Assembly: GCF_900100395.1 (NCBI RefSeq)
Contig: NZ_FNFB01000033.1
Coordinates: forward strand, 1-64,000
Length of the DNA stretch: 64,000 nt
Direction of reading: 5' to 3'
Origin: Nonomuraea maritima
GTDB lineage: Bacteria; Actinomycetota; Actinomycetes; Streptosporangiales; Streptosporangiaceae
The notes under the pieces: generated by a model
What the model saw: the letters and a program-made list of their open reading frames with translations, nothing else
Database searches by the model: none
Told to the model about the DNA's origin: nothing
Shown: positions 24,720-32,750 of the stretch, piece by piece
Layout of the letters: each line of letters begins with the position of its first letter
Numbering within the stretch: position 1 is the first letter of the stretch
Translations under genes and position numbers: made by a program

Positions 24720-26174
24720 CTATCGCCAGTCAGTCTTCTCAGGCTGTCCACGACCGACGGCGATCAGCAGGCTGAGCACCGCGTACGCGCACAGCACGGT
24801 GAGCCCGGCCCACCAGGGCAGCGGGAAGTACCCGGCCGACGCCGCGTAGTGTGCCGTCACCTGCGGATACTCCACCAATGTCTGCTTCACCGCGAAGCCT
24901 GCGGCCGGCGTGAGCCGCAGCAGCCAGTCGGAGACCGCGTCGGGGAGCAGCGGCAACGCCGTGACGGCACAGGGCAGGGCGACCAGCGTCACCCCGACGA
25001 GCACCGCCGACCACCTCCGGCGCAGCGACACACCCAGCCCGTACGCGACGACGGCGCAGAGCGCGAGCACCGCCGCGAGGCCGAGGATCACCCGGGCGCC
25101 GGTCGGCACCGGCAGCGACGCCACCACGACGCCGTTGCCTCCCAGCCGCGCCAGGCCTGCCGCGAGGACGGTGCCCACCGCGACCAGACCTGTGGCGAAA
25201 CCGGCCCCGGCGACGACGAGCGCCCGGGCGACGACCGATCGCCGGGACGCCGCCGCGCGGGTGCCGTGGCGTGCCGCGACGACGACCATGATGATCAGCG
25301 CGACCGGCAGGCCGGTCAGCAGGCTGTCGACGCCAGGCGTACCCTCCTCGCCGAGCGGCCCGATGTCGCCGGTGCCGCTGATCGTGATGACGCCGTCCTT
25401 CACCACGGCTCCCGACGCGTTGTGGTACTTCTCCCAGTCGGTGTGGTTCATCTCGCCGACGGGGTCGCTGTCCCACGTGCCGGTGGCGCCGCCCTCGACG
25501 GTGACGTTGTCGAAGACGCCGACGGCCTGGGTGAACCGGACCTCCGCGATGGCGCCGCGGAGCGTGAGGTCGCCGGGGGAGGCGGCGAAGAGGCCGACCT
25601 GCACGGTGTCCGGCAGCCCGTCGAGCGTCGCGCTCGCGACGGTGTGCCACCGCCTGCCGTCCGCGGACTCGAAGCCGGTGATCGTGTCGCCCGAGCGGGA
25701 CAGGCGCAGCCAGCGGGGTGACCGCGCCGAGACGTCTCCGGCGACGTCGTTCCGGTAGTCGTGCTGGAAGCGGACGCCGTGGCTGCCGGTCATCATGAGT
25801 GCCGCGTACCGCGAGCCCTGTCGCATGCCGTCCTTGACGATGATCCCGGCTTTCGCCCACGGAACCAGCCCGGACACGATCCGGTCGTGTCTCGGCGGCG
25901 GATAGGTGATCGTCCCGGTCATCGAGGTCATCCGGACGGTGATGCTGCCCTCGCGGCCGAGGTCGCGATGCAGGAACCAGAACGTGTCACTGACGACGGA
26001 GCCGTCACCGGCGACGGGCGTGGCCGGACACGGACCCGGGCAGGACGCGTGGTTGTCGAGCGTGAGCAGCAGACCCGGCGCGATGACGGCGAGGGCCGCG
26101 GCGACCAGGGCGATCAGGCGCCCGGGGCGGCGGAACGCGGTCCATTCCCGCCGCAGGAGTTCGATGGTCGACAT
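24720..26174 (-). CDS. ABC-2-like permease with large extracytoplasmic domain
   Basis: A 484-residue membrane protein. After a first helix (RLIALVAAALAVIAPGLLL) comes a roughly 230-residue external domain with laminin G/DUF1349-like features: WAKAGIIVKDGMRQGSRYAALMMT, PRWLRLSRSGDTITGFESADGRRW and VQVGLFAASPGDL. Five or six helices follow (LPVALIIMVVVAARHG, ALVVAGAGFATGLVAVGTVLA, ILGLAAVLALCAVVAYG, AVLVGVTLVALPCAVTALPL, WWAGLTVLCAYAVLSLLIAVG). The layout is that of actinobacterial ABC-2 permeases, but no ATPase gene is next to it, which is odd. It is divergent from a histidine kinase gene. Confidence 0.7.
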   Translation of the reverse strand: MSTIELLRREWTAFRRPGRLIALVAAALAVIAPGLLLTLDNHASCPGPCPATPVAGDGSVVSDTFWFLHRDLGREGSITVRMTSMTGTITYPPPRHDRIVSGLVPWAKAGIIVKDGMRQGSRYAALMMTGSHGVRFQHDYRNDVAGDVSARSPRWLRLSRSGDTITGFESADGRRWHTVASATLDGLPDTVQVGLFAASPGDLTLRGAIAEVRFTQAVGVFDNVTVEGGATGTWDSDPVGEMNHTDWEKYHNASGAVVKDGVITISGTGDIGPLGEEGTPGVDSLLTGLPVALIIMVVVAARHGTRAAASRRSVVARALVVAGAGFATGLVAVGTVLAAGLARLGGNGVVVASLPVPTGARVILGLAAVLALCAVVAYGLGVSLRRRWSAVLVGVTLVALPCAVTALPLLPDAVSDWLLRLTPAAGFAVKQTLVEYPQVTAHYAASAGYFPLPWWAGLTVLCAYAVLSLLIAVGRGQPEKTDWR

Positions 26175-26260
26175 GCCGTCGGTTGTACGGATCGGAGAGT
26201 GACAGGGCCCGAACCGGCGCCGTCATGCTGTTGTTAGGTTGGCCAGGGCATGCTGGCGGC

Positions 26261-27409
26261 ATGATGGGGCAGCGCGGTGGCACCGTGGGAGCACGCTTTA
26301 CGATCTTGTACGCCGGGGTGTTCCTCCTGTCGGGTGTGGGCCTGCTGGGCCTGGCCTTCCTGCTCTCCGGCGGCGGCGTGAGCGACGTCGTCCCGGCTGG
26401 AGGCCTCCCTCACCAGGGCGGCGTGACCGCGGCGTACCAGCGCATCCAGGAGCTGGAGGGGCAACTGGCCGCGGTGCACGCGCAGCAGTCCCGCCAGCTG
26501 CTGGTCGGCTCGCTGCTGGCGCTGGTCGTGATGGCGGTCGTCTCGTTGCTGCTCGGCCGGGTGCTGGCCAGGCGCGTCCTGCGGCCGCTGCGGCTCATCG
26601 CGGCCGCCACCCGGAGCATCTCCGCCGACAGCCTGCATCGACGCCTGGCCGTCGCCGGCCCGGCGGACGAGGTGAAGGACCTCGCCGACACCATCGACGA
26701 GCTGCTCGGACGGCTCGACGCGTCCTTCACCGCGCAGCGGCGCTTCGTCGCCAACGCCTCCCATGAGCTGCGTACGCCGTTGGCGACGATGCGGGCATCG
26801 CTGGACGTCGCGGTCGCCAAGCCGGACCCGGCCGCCTCGACGGTGGCGCTCGCGGCCCGCCTGCGCCGGCAACTCGACCGGCTCGACCACCTGCTCGACG
26901 GGTTCCTCGTGCTGGCCCGGGCACAGCACGGCGCGCCCGCCGACGCCGCGCCGGTCGACCTCGGCGACCTCGTCGACATCGCACTGCGGGGAAGATCCGC
27001 GGACGTGCGGCGGAAGGGGCTGAGCGTGACGGTGGACGTGCCGCCGGCGACGACGACCGTGGGCAGCCCGGCGCTGCTGGCGCGGCTGGTGGGCAACGTC
27101 GTCGACAACGCCGTGACCCACAACGAGGACGGCGGCTGGATCGGGATCACCGGCTCCGCGGACGCACAGGAGACGGCGCTGATCGTCGAGACCGGCGGGG
27201 CCGTCCTCGACCAGCGGCAGGTCGACCGGCTGGTGCAGCCCTTCGAGCGGCTCGGCGGCGAACGTACCGGCTCCTCGGGTCTGGGCCTGTCGATCGTGGC
27301 GGCCGTGGCGGCCGCCCACGGCGGCCGGCTGGCCCTGCTCGCCCGGCCGGCGGGCGGCCTGCGCGTCTCGATCACCCTTCCGGCCGCGAAGGTGCCGGTG
27401 GGGGCGTGA
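26261..27409 (+). CDS. sensor histidine kinase
   Basis: A membrane sensor kinase of 382 residues. Two helices (FTILYAGVFLLSGVGLLGLAFLL and LVGSLLALVVMAVVSLLLGRVL) flank a short external segment of about 55 residues; a HAMP region (RPLRLIAAATRSISADSLHRRL) leads to the dimerisation box FVANASHELRTPLATMRASL with the phospho-accepting His. The ATPase part has the N box GNVVDNAVTHNEDGG and the G2 box GSSGLGLSIVAAVAAAHGG. One G1 residue pattern (LIVETGGAVL) departs from the usual D-x-G. The start at 26261 is the best of a few. It overlaps the regulator gene downstream as GTGA. Confidence 0.88.
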   Translation: MMGQRGGTVGARFTILYAGVFLLSGVGLLGLAFLLSGGGVSDVVPAGGLPHQGGVTAAYQRIQELEGQLAAVHAQQSRQLLVGSLLALVVMAVVSLLLGRVLARRVLRPLRLIAAATRSISADSLHRRLAVAGPADEVKDLADTIDELLGRLDASFTAQRRFVANASHELRTPLATMRASLDVAVAKPDPAASTVALAARLRRQLDRLDHLLDGFLVLARAQHGAPADAAPVDLGDLVDIALRGRSADVRRKGLSVTVDVPPATTTVGSPALLARLVGNVVDNAVTHNEDGGWIGITGSADAQETALIVETGGAVLDQRQVDRLVQPFERLGGERTGSSGLGLSIVAAVAAAHGGRLALLARPAGGLRVSITLPAAKVPVGA

Positions 27410-28062
27410 GGGTCCTGGTGGTCGAGGACGACGACGCCCTGGCCGAGGTCGTCGCCGAAGGGCTACGCGACCAGGGAATGGCCGTCGACCTCGCCCATGA
27501 CGGGCTCACCGCGGCCGCCAAGCTGGACCTCGCCCCGTATGACGTGGTGGTCCTGGACCGCGACCTGCCCGGCCTGCACGGCGACACCCTGTGCCAGATG
27601 ATCACCGAGAGGGCGGGCCGGCCGATGGTGCTGATGCTGACCGCGGCCGGTGCGCCCGGCGACCGGGTCAGCGGATTGACCCTGGGCGCCGACGACTATC
27701 TCGGCAAGCCCTTCCACTTCCCCGAGCTGATCCTCCGGATCCGGGCGCTGGCCCGCCGCAAACCTGACGCGCGGCCCCGGACGCTGCAGGTGGCCGGGAT
27801 CGTGCTGGACCCGGTGAGCCGCACCGCCGTCCGCGACGGGCGGCGACTCGACCTGTCGGTGAAGGAGTTCGCCGTGCTCGAAGCGCTGCTGCGGGCAAGC
27901 CCAGGCTTCCTGAGCGCGGAAACCCTGCTCGAACGGGTATGGGACGAGAACGCCGACAGCTTCACCAACACCGTCACGGTCACGGTGGGCCGGCTGCGGC
28001 GCAAACTCGGCGACCCGCCGGTCATCGAGACGGCGCGAGGAGTCGGCTACCGGATCGCGTGA
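27406..28062 (+). CDS. OmpR-type response regulator
   Basis: The receiver domain (residues 1-115) carries the acidic pocket VVEDDDAL, the phosphoryl-accepting Asp in YDVVVLDRDLPGLHG, and Lys in DDYLGKPFHFPEL. The C-terminal winged helix follows: SRTAVRDGRRLDLSVKEFAVLEALLRA and FTNTVTVTVGRLRRKLGDPPVIETARGVGYRI. The GTG start overlaps the kinase stop, so the pair is cotranscribed and is a dedicated system. The divergent permease at 24720-26174 is a plausible target. Length of 218 residues is standard. Confidence 0.92.
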   Translation: MRVLVVEDDDALAEVVAEGLRDQGMAVDLAHDGLTAAAKLDLAPYDVVVLDRDLPGLHGDTLCQMITERAGRPMVLMLTAAGAPGDRVSGLTLGADDYLGKPFHFPELILRIRALARRKPDARPRTLQVAGIVLDPVSRTAVRDGRRLDLSVKEFAVLEALLRASPGFLSAETLLERVWDENADSFTNTVTVTVGRLRRKLGDPPVIETARGVGYRIA

Positions 28063-28063
28063 A

Positions 28064-28948
28064 TCAGATCACCGGCAGGCTGCGGTCGAGGCCGGTGATG
28101 TGCAGCAGCCGGGACATGGGCGGGCGGGGAGCGGCGAGCGCCAGGGTGATGCCCAGGGGGCGGGCGCGGCGCTGGATGCCGACCATCACGGCCAGGCCGG
28201 CGGCGTCGCAGAAGGACACCCCGGACAGGTCGAGGACGAGCATGTCGGTGCTGGACTCCAGGGTGCTCAGCAGACAGGTGCGCAGGGCAGGGCTCGTGAA
28301 GACGTCGATCTCGCCGGTCAGGCGCACGGTGGTCGCCGCCGACCGGTCGGCGTGCCCGAGTGGGCAGGCGTCGGTGACGGTCATGCGAGGCGCGGGCGTC
28401 CGCTTCACGGCCGGTCGGGGCCGAGGGGCGGGTACGCGCTTCGCGGCCTGACCGGTGGGGCGCGGCCGAGGCGATGGCGGGGCGTTCTCGTCGACGACGA
28501 GGCCGCCCTCGTTCTCCCAGTCCAGCGTGTCGGTGGCCGGGACGTCGGGCGAGTGCGTCGTCAGGTCGTGCGCGGCCCCTGGCGAGCTCACCAGCAGGGT
28601 CACGGACCCGGCGCCCGCGAAGGTCAGGACGATCACGTGCGGATCCGTCCCGCGCAGGCAGCCGACCTCGATCTCCCTGCCGCGCGCGGAGATGCGGTAC
28701 GGAATGTTGATCCAGGCGTCGGCGTGTACGTCGACGCGTCGCGTGATCCGGCCCATCCGCCGGTCGACCTCGGCGATGAGGCGGGGCAGTTCTGCGGCGG
28801 CGTCGCCGGAGTACGGCCACCACACCCCGTCGCTGGTGCCTTGGCGCTTGAGCGTGGGGTCCAGCCAGAGCCGGATCGTGGAGTCGACCGCGGGCGCGGC
28901 GTTGACAGCGCTCAGCGGTGCGGGCGGGGTGAGCAACGCGGACTTCAT
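28064..28948 (-). CDS. DUF5994 and STAS domain protein
   Basis: A 294-residue fusion. Residues 20-120 resemble the DUF5994 domain (IRLWLDPTLKRQGTSDGVWWPYSGDAAAELPRLIAEV begins it in shorter form; note VWWPYS and INIPYRISARGREIEVG). A Pro/Arg-rich linker follows. Residues about 200-294 are a STAS domain, anti-sigma-factor antagonist type, with VRLTGEIDVFTSPALRTCLL and LDLSGVSFCDAAGLAVMVG; the phosphorylatable Ser of classic antagonists is replaced by Asp (FCDAAGL), so it may behave as always phosphorylated-like. Likely part of a partner-switching stress response; its kinase is not in the window. Confidence 0.75.
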   Translation of the reverse strand: MKSALLTPPAPLSAVNAAPAVDSTIRLWLDPTLKRQGTSDGVWWPYSGDAAAELPRLIAEVDRRMGRITRRVDVHADAWINIPYRISARGREIEVGCLRGTDPHVIVLTFAGAGSVTLLVSSPGAAHDLTTHSPDVPATDTLDWENEGGLVVDENAPPSPRPRPTGQAAKRVPAPRPRPAVKRTPAPRMTVTDACPLGHADRSAATTVRLTGEIDVFTSPALRTCLLSTLESSTDMLVLDLSGVSFCDAAGLAVMVGIQRRARPLGITLALAAPRPPMSRLLHITGLDRSLPVI

Positions 28949-29037
28949 GGTTGCCGGCCTGTCCGGGCCTGTGAAAGGGCCCCTTGTGTATCGCCGGGGG
29001 CGACGCCGACCTGAATGCCAACGCTCGGGAAATCCTC

Positions 29038-29090
29038 GGTAGTTCGAGACTACCTTCGAATTCCGGAATGTGAGGTAAAACGCATTACCT
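29038..29090. promoter_or_regulatory. two short inverted repeats upstream of DUF5994-STAS gene
   Basis: In this AT-richer stretch, GGTAGT (29038-29043) mirrors ACTACC (29049-29054), and AGGTAA (29073-29078) mirrors TTACCT (29085-29090). Both have 5-6 base centres. They could be operators or part of the promoter for the leftward STAS gene. The rest of 28949-29163 shows no gene. Confidence 0.3.
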
Positions 29091-29138
29091 GATTGTGGAC
29101 TGGTCTTGTGCTTTTTTCGTGGTCAAGGTGTGAACCCT

Positions 29139-29157
29139 CCCTTGTCGCGCACAAGGG
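29139..29157 (-). terminator. hairpin after arsR-type gene
   Basis: CCCTTGT (29139-29145) and ACAAGGG (29151-29157) form a perfect 7-bp stem with a CGCGC loop, seven bases beyond the stop of the leftward ArsR gene. It is a likely weak terminator, without a T tract. Confidence 0.45.
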
Positions 29158-29163
29158 CGGAAT

Positions 29164-29586
29164 TCATGGCGATGCGGGGGTGTCGCGTTCGGGGTGGACC
29201 GCTTCCGTGTGCTCGGTGTGGGCGACGGCCAGGTCCAGCAGCATGCGCACGTGGGCGTCGTCGAGCCGGTAGTACGCCATGCGTCCCGTCCGGCGTACCG
29301 ACACCACGCGGTGGGCGCGCAGCAGACGCAGCGCGCGCGACGCCGCCGACTCGCTCAGCCCGCTGACCACCGCGAGGTCGCACACGCACAGCTCGCCCTC
29401 GGTCAGGGCCAGCAGTAACCGCAGGCGTCCCGGTTCGGCCAGGAGGCCGAACACGTCGGCGGTGTCGATGAGGTCGGGCTCGGCCGGCATCCGGGAGACG
29501 ACCGTGGCGACGCGGTCGGCGTCCACGACGCGGGCGGCGCAGCCGTCGACGGCGGTGGGGGGCGGCGGGCTGTCCAGGTCGTTCAC
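29164..29586 (-). CDS. ArsR/SmtB family metal-sensing repressor
   Basis: A winged-helix metal sensor of 140 residues (VFGLLAEPGRLRLLLALTEGELCVCDLAVVSGLSESAASRALRLL in outline). It shows a complete alpha5 site as in SmtB/CzrA: Asp110, His112, His123 and His126 (D-x-H-x10-H-x2-H). It also has the alpha3N pattern of CadC-like sensors, Cys67 and Cys69 in ELCVCDLA with an N-terminal Cys16. Thus both a zinc-type and a cadmium/lead-type site may exist. The start is GTG with a weak RBS. A ZIP transporter lies about 900 bases away on the other strand, and an imperfect operator-like repeat lies upstream. Confidence 0.88.
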   Translation of the reverse strand: MNDLDSPPPPTAVDGCAARVVDADRVATVVSRMPAEPDLIDTADVFGLLAEPGRLRLLLALTEGELCVCDLAVVSGLSESAASRALRLLRAHRVVSVRRTGRMAYYRLDDAHVRMLLDLAVAHTEHTEAVHPERDTPASP

Positions 29587-29638
29587 CTCGGGTCGGGACG
29601 GTGGGGCCGGCGCGGAGAGGCGGCTCCCTGCCTTTACC

Positions 29639-29664
29639 TATGAACAAGTGCGCAGGTGTTTAAA
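29639..29664. promoter_or_regulatory. candidate ArsR operator
   Basis: TATGAACA (29639-29646) and TGTTTAAA (29657-29664) form an imperfect inverted repeat (six of eight positions) with a 10-base centre, in AT-rich sequence between the ArsR gene and the rightward DivIVA/ZIP genes. SmtB/ArsR proteins bind ATGAACA-type repeats, so this is a fair candidate. Confidence 0.45.
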
Positions 29665-29754
29665 CGGAGAGTAATCAGAGAACCACTTTCCGTAATAGCG
29701 TTAGGCGGGAGCCCCGCACCGTCCGGCCCCCGCTTCCTCGCGAAAGGCACCACC

Positions 29755-29829
29755 ATGACACCTCCCCACTGTTCCCGGCCGGACGCGCGTCCCGGCCCGC
29801 CGCCACCTCCGACCGACGGCGAAAGGTGA
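29755..29829 (+). CDS. 24-codon proline-rich leader peptide (possible)
   Basis: A short reading frame starting with ATG after CGAAAGGCACCACC encodes 24 residues, MTPPHCSRPDARPG followed by five consecutive prolines and TDGER. Its stop lies within eight bases of the DivIVA start and overlaps that gene's GAAAGG RBS. Five prolines in a row would slow a ribosome, so it could couple or attenuate DivIVA/ZIP expression. It may also be chance in GC-rich DNA; the evidence is the paired RBS and the position. Confidence 0.35.
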   Translation: MTPPHCSRPDARPGPPPPPTDGER

Positions 29830-29834
29830 CGGTC

Positions 29835-30452
29835 ATGCACGCCGACATCGACACCGACGTCCTGTTCGCCGCGCACGGCCGACCCCATGACGGCCGTACA
29901 GAGACGAGCGGCGACCACACCATCGGAGCGGGGCCGTGGGAGGTGATGACTCCGGCCGCGGTCCACCACCAGGTCTTCACCGTGGTCCGCCTGCGCGAGG
30001 GATACAGCCTCGCCGAGGTCGACGCCTTCCTGTCCCGCGTCGAACACAGCCTCGCCGCGCTGTGGCGCGAGAACAAGGAGCTGGGGGAGCGCCTCGACAG
30101 CGCCCGGCGCGCCGGCGCGGACGTCGTCGAGGCCGCCCGGCTCCAGGCCGAGCAGATCATCACCGAGGCGTACGCGCAGGCCGAGCAGGTGCAGCTGGAA
30201 GCGGTCGCCGCGGCCGAGGTGCTGGTCGAGCGGACCTGTTCCGCCCACCGCGAGGCGCTCGAGGACCAGATCGACCAGCTGGAGGCGACCGTGGGCGAGC
30301 ACGGCAGGCAACTGCAGCACGGCCTCACCGTCCAGCTGGCGCAGTTGCGTGCGCTGATCGAGCGGCGCGGCGCCGTCCCCTCGTCGATCGCGACGACCCA
30401 GCCGTGGCCGCCGGCCGGTGAGCCCGGCTCCGCCGATCAGGCGCCCCTGTAG
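29835..30452 (+). CDS. DivIVA domain protein
   Basis: A 205-residue protein with a DivIVA N-terminal domain (VFTVVRLREGYSLAEVDAFLSRVE at about residues 47-70) followed by a long coiled coil (LWRENKELGERLDSARRAG through QIDQLEATVGEHGRQL). DivIVA-type proteins sit at curved membranes and guide polar growth or septation in actinobacteria. This one is short and has a 40-residue non-conserved head, so it is a paralogue rather than the main Wag31/DivIVA. ATG 29835 with GAAAGG at eight bases is chosen over GTG 29826. It precedes the ZIP gene by 37 bases and is probably cotranscribed. Confidence 0.82.
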   Translation: MHADIDTDVLFAAHGRPHDGRTETSGDHTIGAGPWEVMTPAAVHHQVFTVVRLREGYSLAEVDAFLSRVEHSLAALWRENKELGERLDSARRAGADVVEAARLQAEQIITEAYAQAEQVQLEAVAAAEVLVERTCSAHREALEDQIDQLEATVGEHGRQLQHGLTVQLAQLRALIERRGAVPSSIATTQPWPPAGEPGSADQAPL

Positions 30453-30489
30453 CCGCCGTGCCAACCCCTCGCAGAGAAAGGCGTCCACC

Positions 30490-31671
30490 ATGTCCCTGTC
30501 GTTCAGGGGGCCGGCACCGCAGTGGGAGCTGGCGCACCCGAGCATGAACGTCGACCCGCCCCTCTGGAGCTCGTGGGCGGCCGTGGCGCTGATCGTGGTG
30601 TCCACGATCGCGGGCGCCTGGCTGGCCAGGAAGAACGCGTCCAAGATCGGTCTGTGGCTGTCGGTGGCGTCCGCGTCGATGCTCGTCACCGTGCTGACCG
30701 AGCTGCTGCCCGAGGCGTGGCAGGAGGCCGTCGACACCGGGACACCGCTGTGGGCGATCGCCCTGGCGGGGGTGTTCGGCTACTCCGTGATCACGTACTT
30801 CACCCGCAGGGGGTGCGGTCACCGGCACACCGGCGGCGGCAAGGGCCGCCGGCACGCGCCCGGCCTGCATCGCAGGGTCAAGCGTGCGGTCAACGCCGCG
30901 GTGTTCGGCGGCGTCGGCACGGCGAGCGCGCTGATCGTGCACCGCATGATGGAGGGCACGACGCTGGTGCTGGCCCTGTCGGTCGTGGTCGTGGCCGCCC
31001 TCATGGTGCACTCCGCGAGCGAGGGCCTGGCGCTGACGGCGATGCTGGAGCTGGCCGGCAAGCCGCTCGCGCCCTGGCTGACGGCGTCCTGCCTGAGCCC
31101 CGCGGCGGGTGTGCTGCTGGCCGAGATCCTGACCCTGCCGCCCCAGAGCATGCCGATCCTCCTCGCCGTCCTCGCCGGGGTCCTGCTGCGTACCGCCGTC
31201 ATCGGGCTGCAGATGGCGCGCGTGGACGGCGGACTGCGGCGACGACACCTGCTGCCCGTCGCCGCCACCGCGCTCAGCGTGGGCGCGCTGCTGGCCGCCG
31301 CGCAGGTCCTGCTCAGCGACCGGACGACGCCCTTCACCCCCGCCAGCGCGCACACCGCCGCGCATGCCACCGCTACACCCCGCCCCACCGGCACACCGGC
31401 CGCCACCCCGCCCCCCGCCGCGCCGACCAGCAGGAGCCAGCTGCGCGAGGCCGTCGCCGCCGGGCAGATCACCCTGCACGCGCTGCTGTCGCGTACCGAC
31501 CCGACCACCGTCGGCACGCCCGCCGGGTGGCTGCTCCGGGCCCTGCCCGGTCGCAGCCCCGACGCGATCGCCCAGACCCTGCAGCGGGCCGGGATCGACA
31601 GCGACGCCGACATCGGCGACCTGACCCTCCGCCAACGCAACCACCTCCTCGCCACCCTGGCCACCGACTGA
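30490..31671 (+). CDS. ZIP family metal transporter with C-terminal IHF-like domain
   Basis: A 393-residue protein with eight predicted helices. The ZIP metal path motifs are seen in helix 4 (LIVHRMMEGTTL) and helix 5 (MVHSASEGLAL). The loop between helices 3 and 4 is basic and His-rich (GCGHRHTGGGKGRRHAPGLH), as in ZIP proteins, and should be cytoplasmic. After helix 8 comes a Pro/Thr/Ala linker, and residues 313-393 resemble actinobacterial integration host factor (mIHF/sIHF): REAVAAGQITLHALLSR, then WLLRALPGRSPDAIAQTLQ, then DLTLRQRNHLLATL. By ZIP topology this domain would be outside, which is puzzling. Likely zinc uptake, controlled by the nearby ArsR protein. Confidence 0.78.
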   Translation: MSLSFRGPAPQWELAHPSMNVDPPLWSSWAAVALIVVSTIAGAWLARKNASKIGLWLSVASASMLVTVLTELLPEAWQEAVDTGTPLWAIALAGVFGYSVITYFTRRGCGHRHTGGGKGRRHAPGLHRRVKRAVNAAVFGGVGTASALIVHRMMEGTTLVLALSVVVVAALMVHSASEGLALTAMLELAGKPLAPWLTASCLSPAAGVLLAEILTLPPQSMPILLAVLAGVLLRTAVIGLQMARVDGGLRRRHLLPVAATALSVGALLAAAQVLLSDRTTPFTPASAHTAAHATATPRPTGTPAATPPPAAPTSRSQLREAVAAGQITLHALLSRTDPTTVGTPAGWLLRALPGRSPDAIAQTLQRAGIDSDADIGDLTLRQRNHLLATLATD

Positions 31672-31679
31672 TCCGCGCC

Positions 31680-32467
31680 GCGTCCCTGACTGTGGGCGGC
31701 GGCCAGTTCACGCTCTGGCCGCCGTCGACCATGATCGATTGTCCGGTGACGTACGAGGCCAGGTCCGAGAGGAGGAAGAGGGCGACGCGGGCGACGTCCT
31801 CCGGTTCGCCCAGTCGCCCGAGCGGGATCTTCTCCCCGTCCGGGTGGTTCTCGGACCCGTCCGCGTTCCTGGAGATGCCGCCCTCGGTCAGGGGAGTGCG
31901 GATCACCGTGGGGTTCACGGTGTTCACCCCGACGGCGTCGGGGCCGAGTTCGACGGCGGCGGCGCGGGCCAGCGCCGCGACGCCGCCCTTGCCGGCGCTG
32001 CAGACGGAGATCCCGGCGATGCCGAGTTCGGCGAAGACCGAGCCGTTGAAAACGACGGAACCGCCCCGCCGCTGGCGTTTCATCTGCGCGACCTGCGCCT
32101 GCAACGAGAAGAAAGCGCCCTTGAGATTTCCGTCGACCAGGTGGTGCCACATTTCTTCGCCGAGTTCGGTCAGCGGGCCGACGGCGGCGGTGCCGGCGTT
32201 GTTGAAAGCCGCGTCCAGGCGGCCGAAACGGCTGACGACCTGGTCGACGACGTCGTACGCGGCGGCGATGTCGGTCGCGTCCGCCTTGACGAACATCGCC
32301 TCGCCGCCGGATCGGGTGATCTCCTCGACCACCTCCACCCCGGCCTCGGCCCGCCGTCAGGTCAGCGCGACCTTGGCGCCTTCCTGCGCGAACAGCAGCG
32401 CGGCAGCCCTGCCGATCCCGGACGTGCCGCCGGTGACGAGCGCGACCTTGCCTTCGAGCAGTCCCAT
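31680..32467 (-). pseudogene. SDR oxidoreductase interrupted by an in-frame TGA
   Basis: Translation from ATG 32467 (strong RBS GAGGAGGGG) gives GLLEGKVALVTGGTSGIGRAA and continues to EGAKVALT, then meets TGA at 32357-32359 where related SDRs have Gly (LTGRR). The same frame resumes with RRAEAGVEVVEEI and carries the rest of a classical SDR: RLDAAFNNAGTAAVG, GSVVFNGSVFAELG, VGVNTVNPTVIRTPL and YVTGQSIMVDGGQSVNW. A single GGA to TGA change explains the break. The active-site Tyr-x-x-x-Lys is also altered (SVCSAGKGG, Tyr replaced by Cys). The C-terminus has lost its stop and runs on towards the ZIP gene. The left boundary is therefore approximate. Confidence 0.8.
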
Positions 32468-32750
32468 GCTCCGTACCCCTCCTCGGGATGTCCGAGGCGC
32501 GGGGCCGCGCCTCGGGCCGCGCGTTCCCGACGGCGCGACGTCGCGTGACAGCGCCCGCCGTTCATCGTGTCTTCCTGGTACGTCATAGCCGCCGACAATG
32601 GCCGGCACAAGTCCGGTCAAAGGCATTCACGATCGCCTCGATAAGCGCGGCCGATCGCATTTCAGGAAGCTTTCCCGGCCGCTGGAGTTTGCATGTTCTG
32701 TCCCTCGTCGGGACGCGTGATTCCACACAGAAGAGATGGGCGACATATCC

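Noticed and set aside
32357..32359. In-frame TGA as a selenocysteine codon
   Set aside because: The position is a Gly in related SDRs, not a catalytic Cys, and no SECIS-like structure or Sec gene is apparent; a point mutation is simpler.
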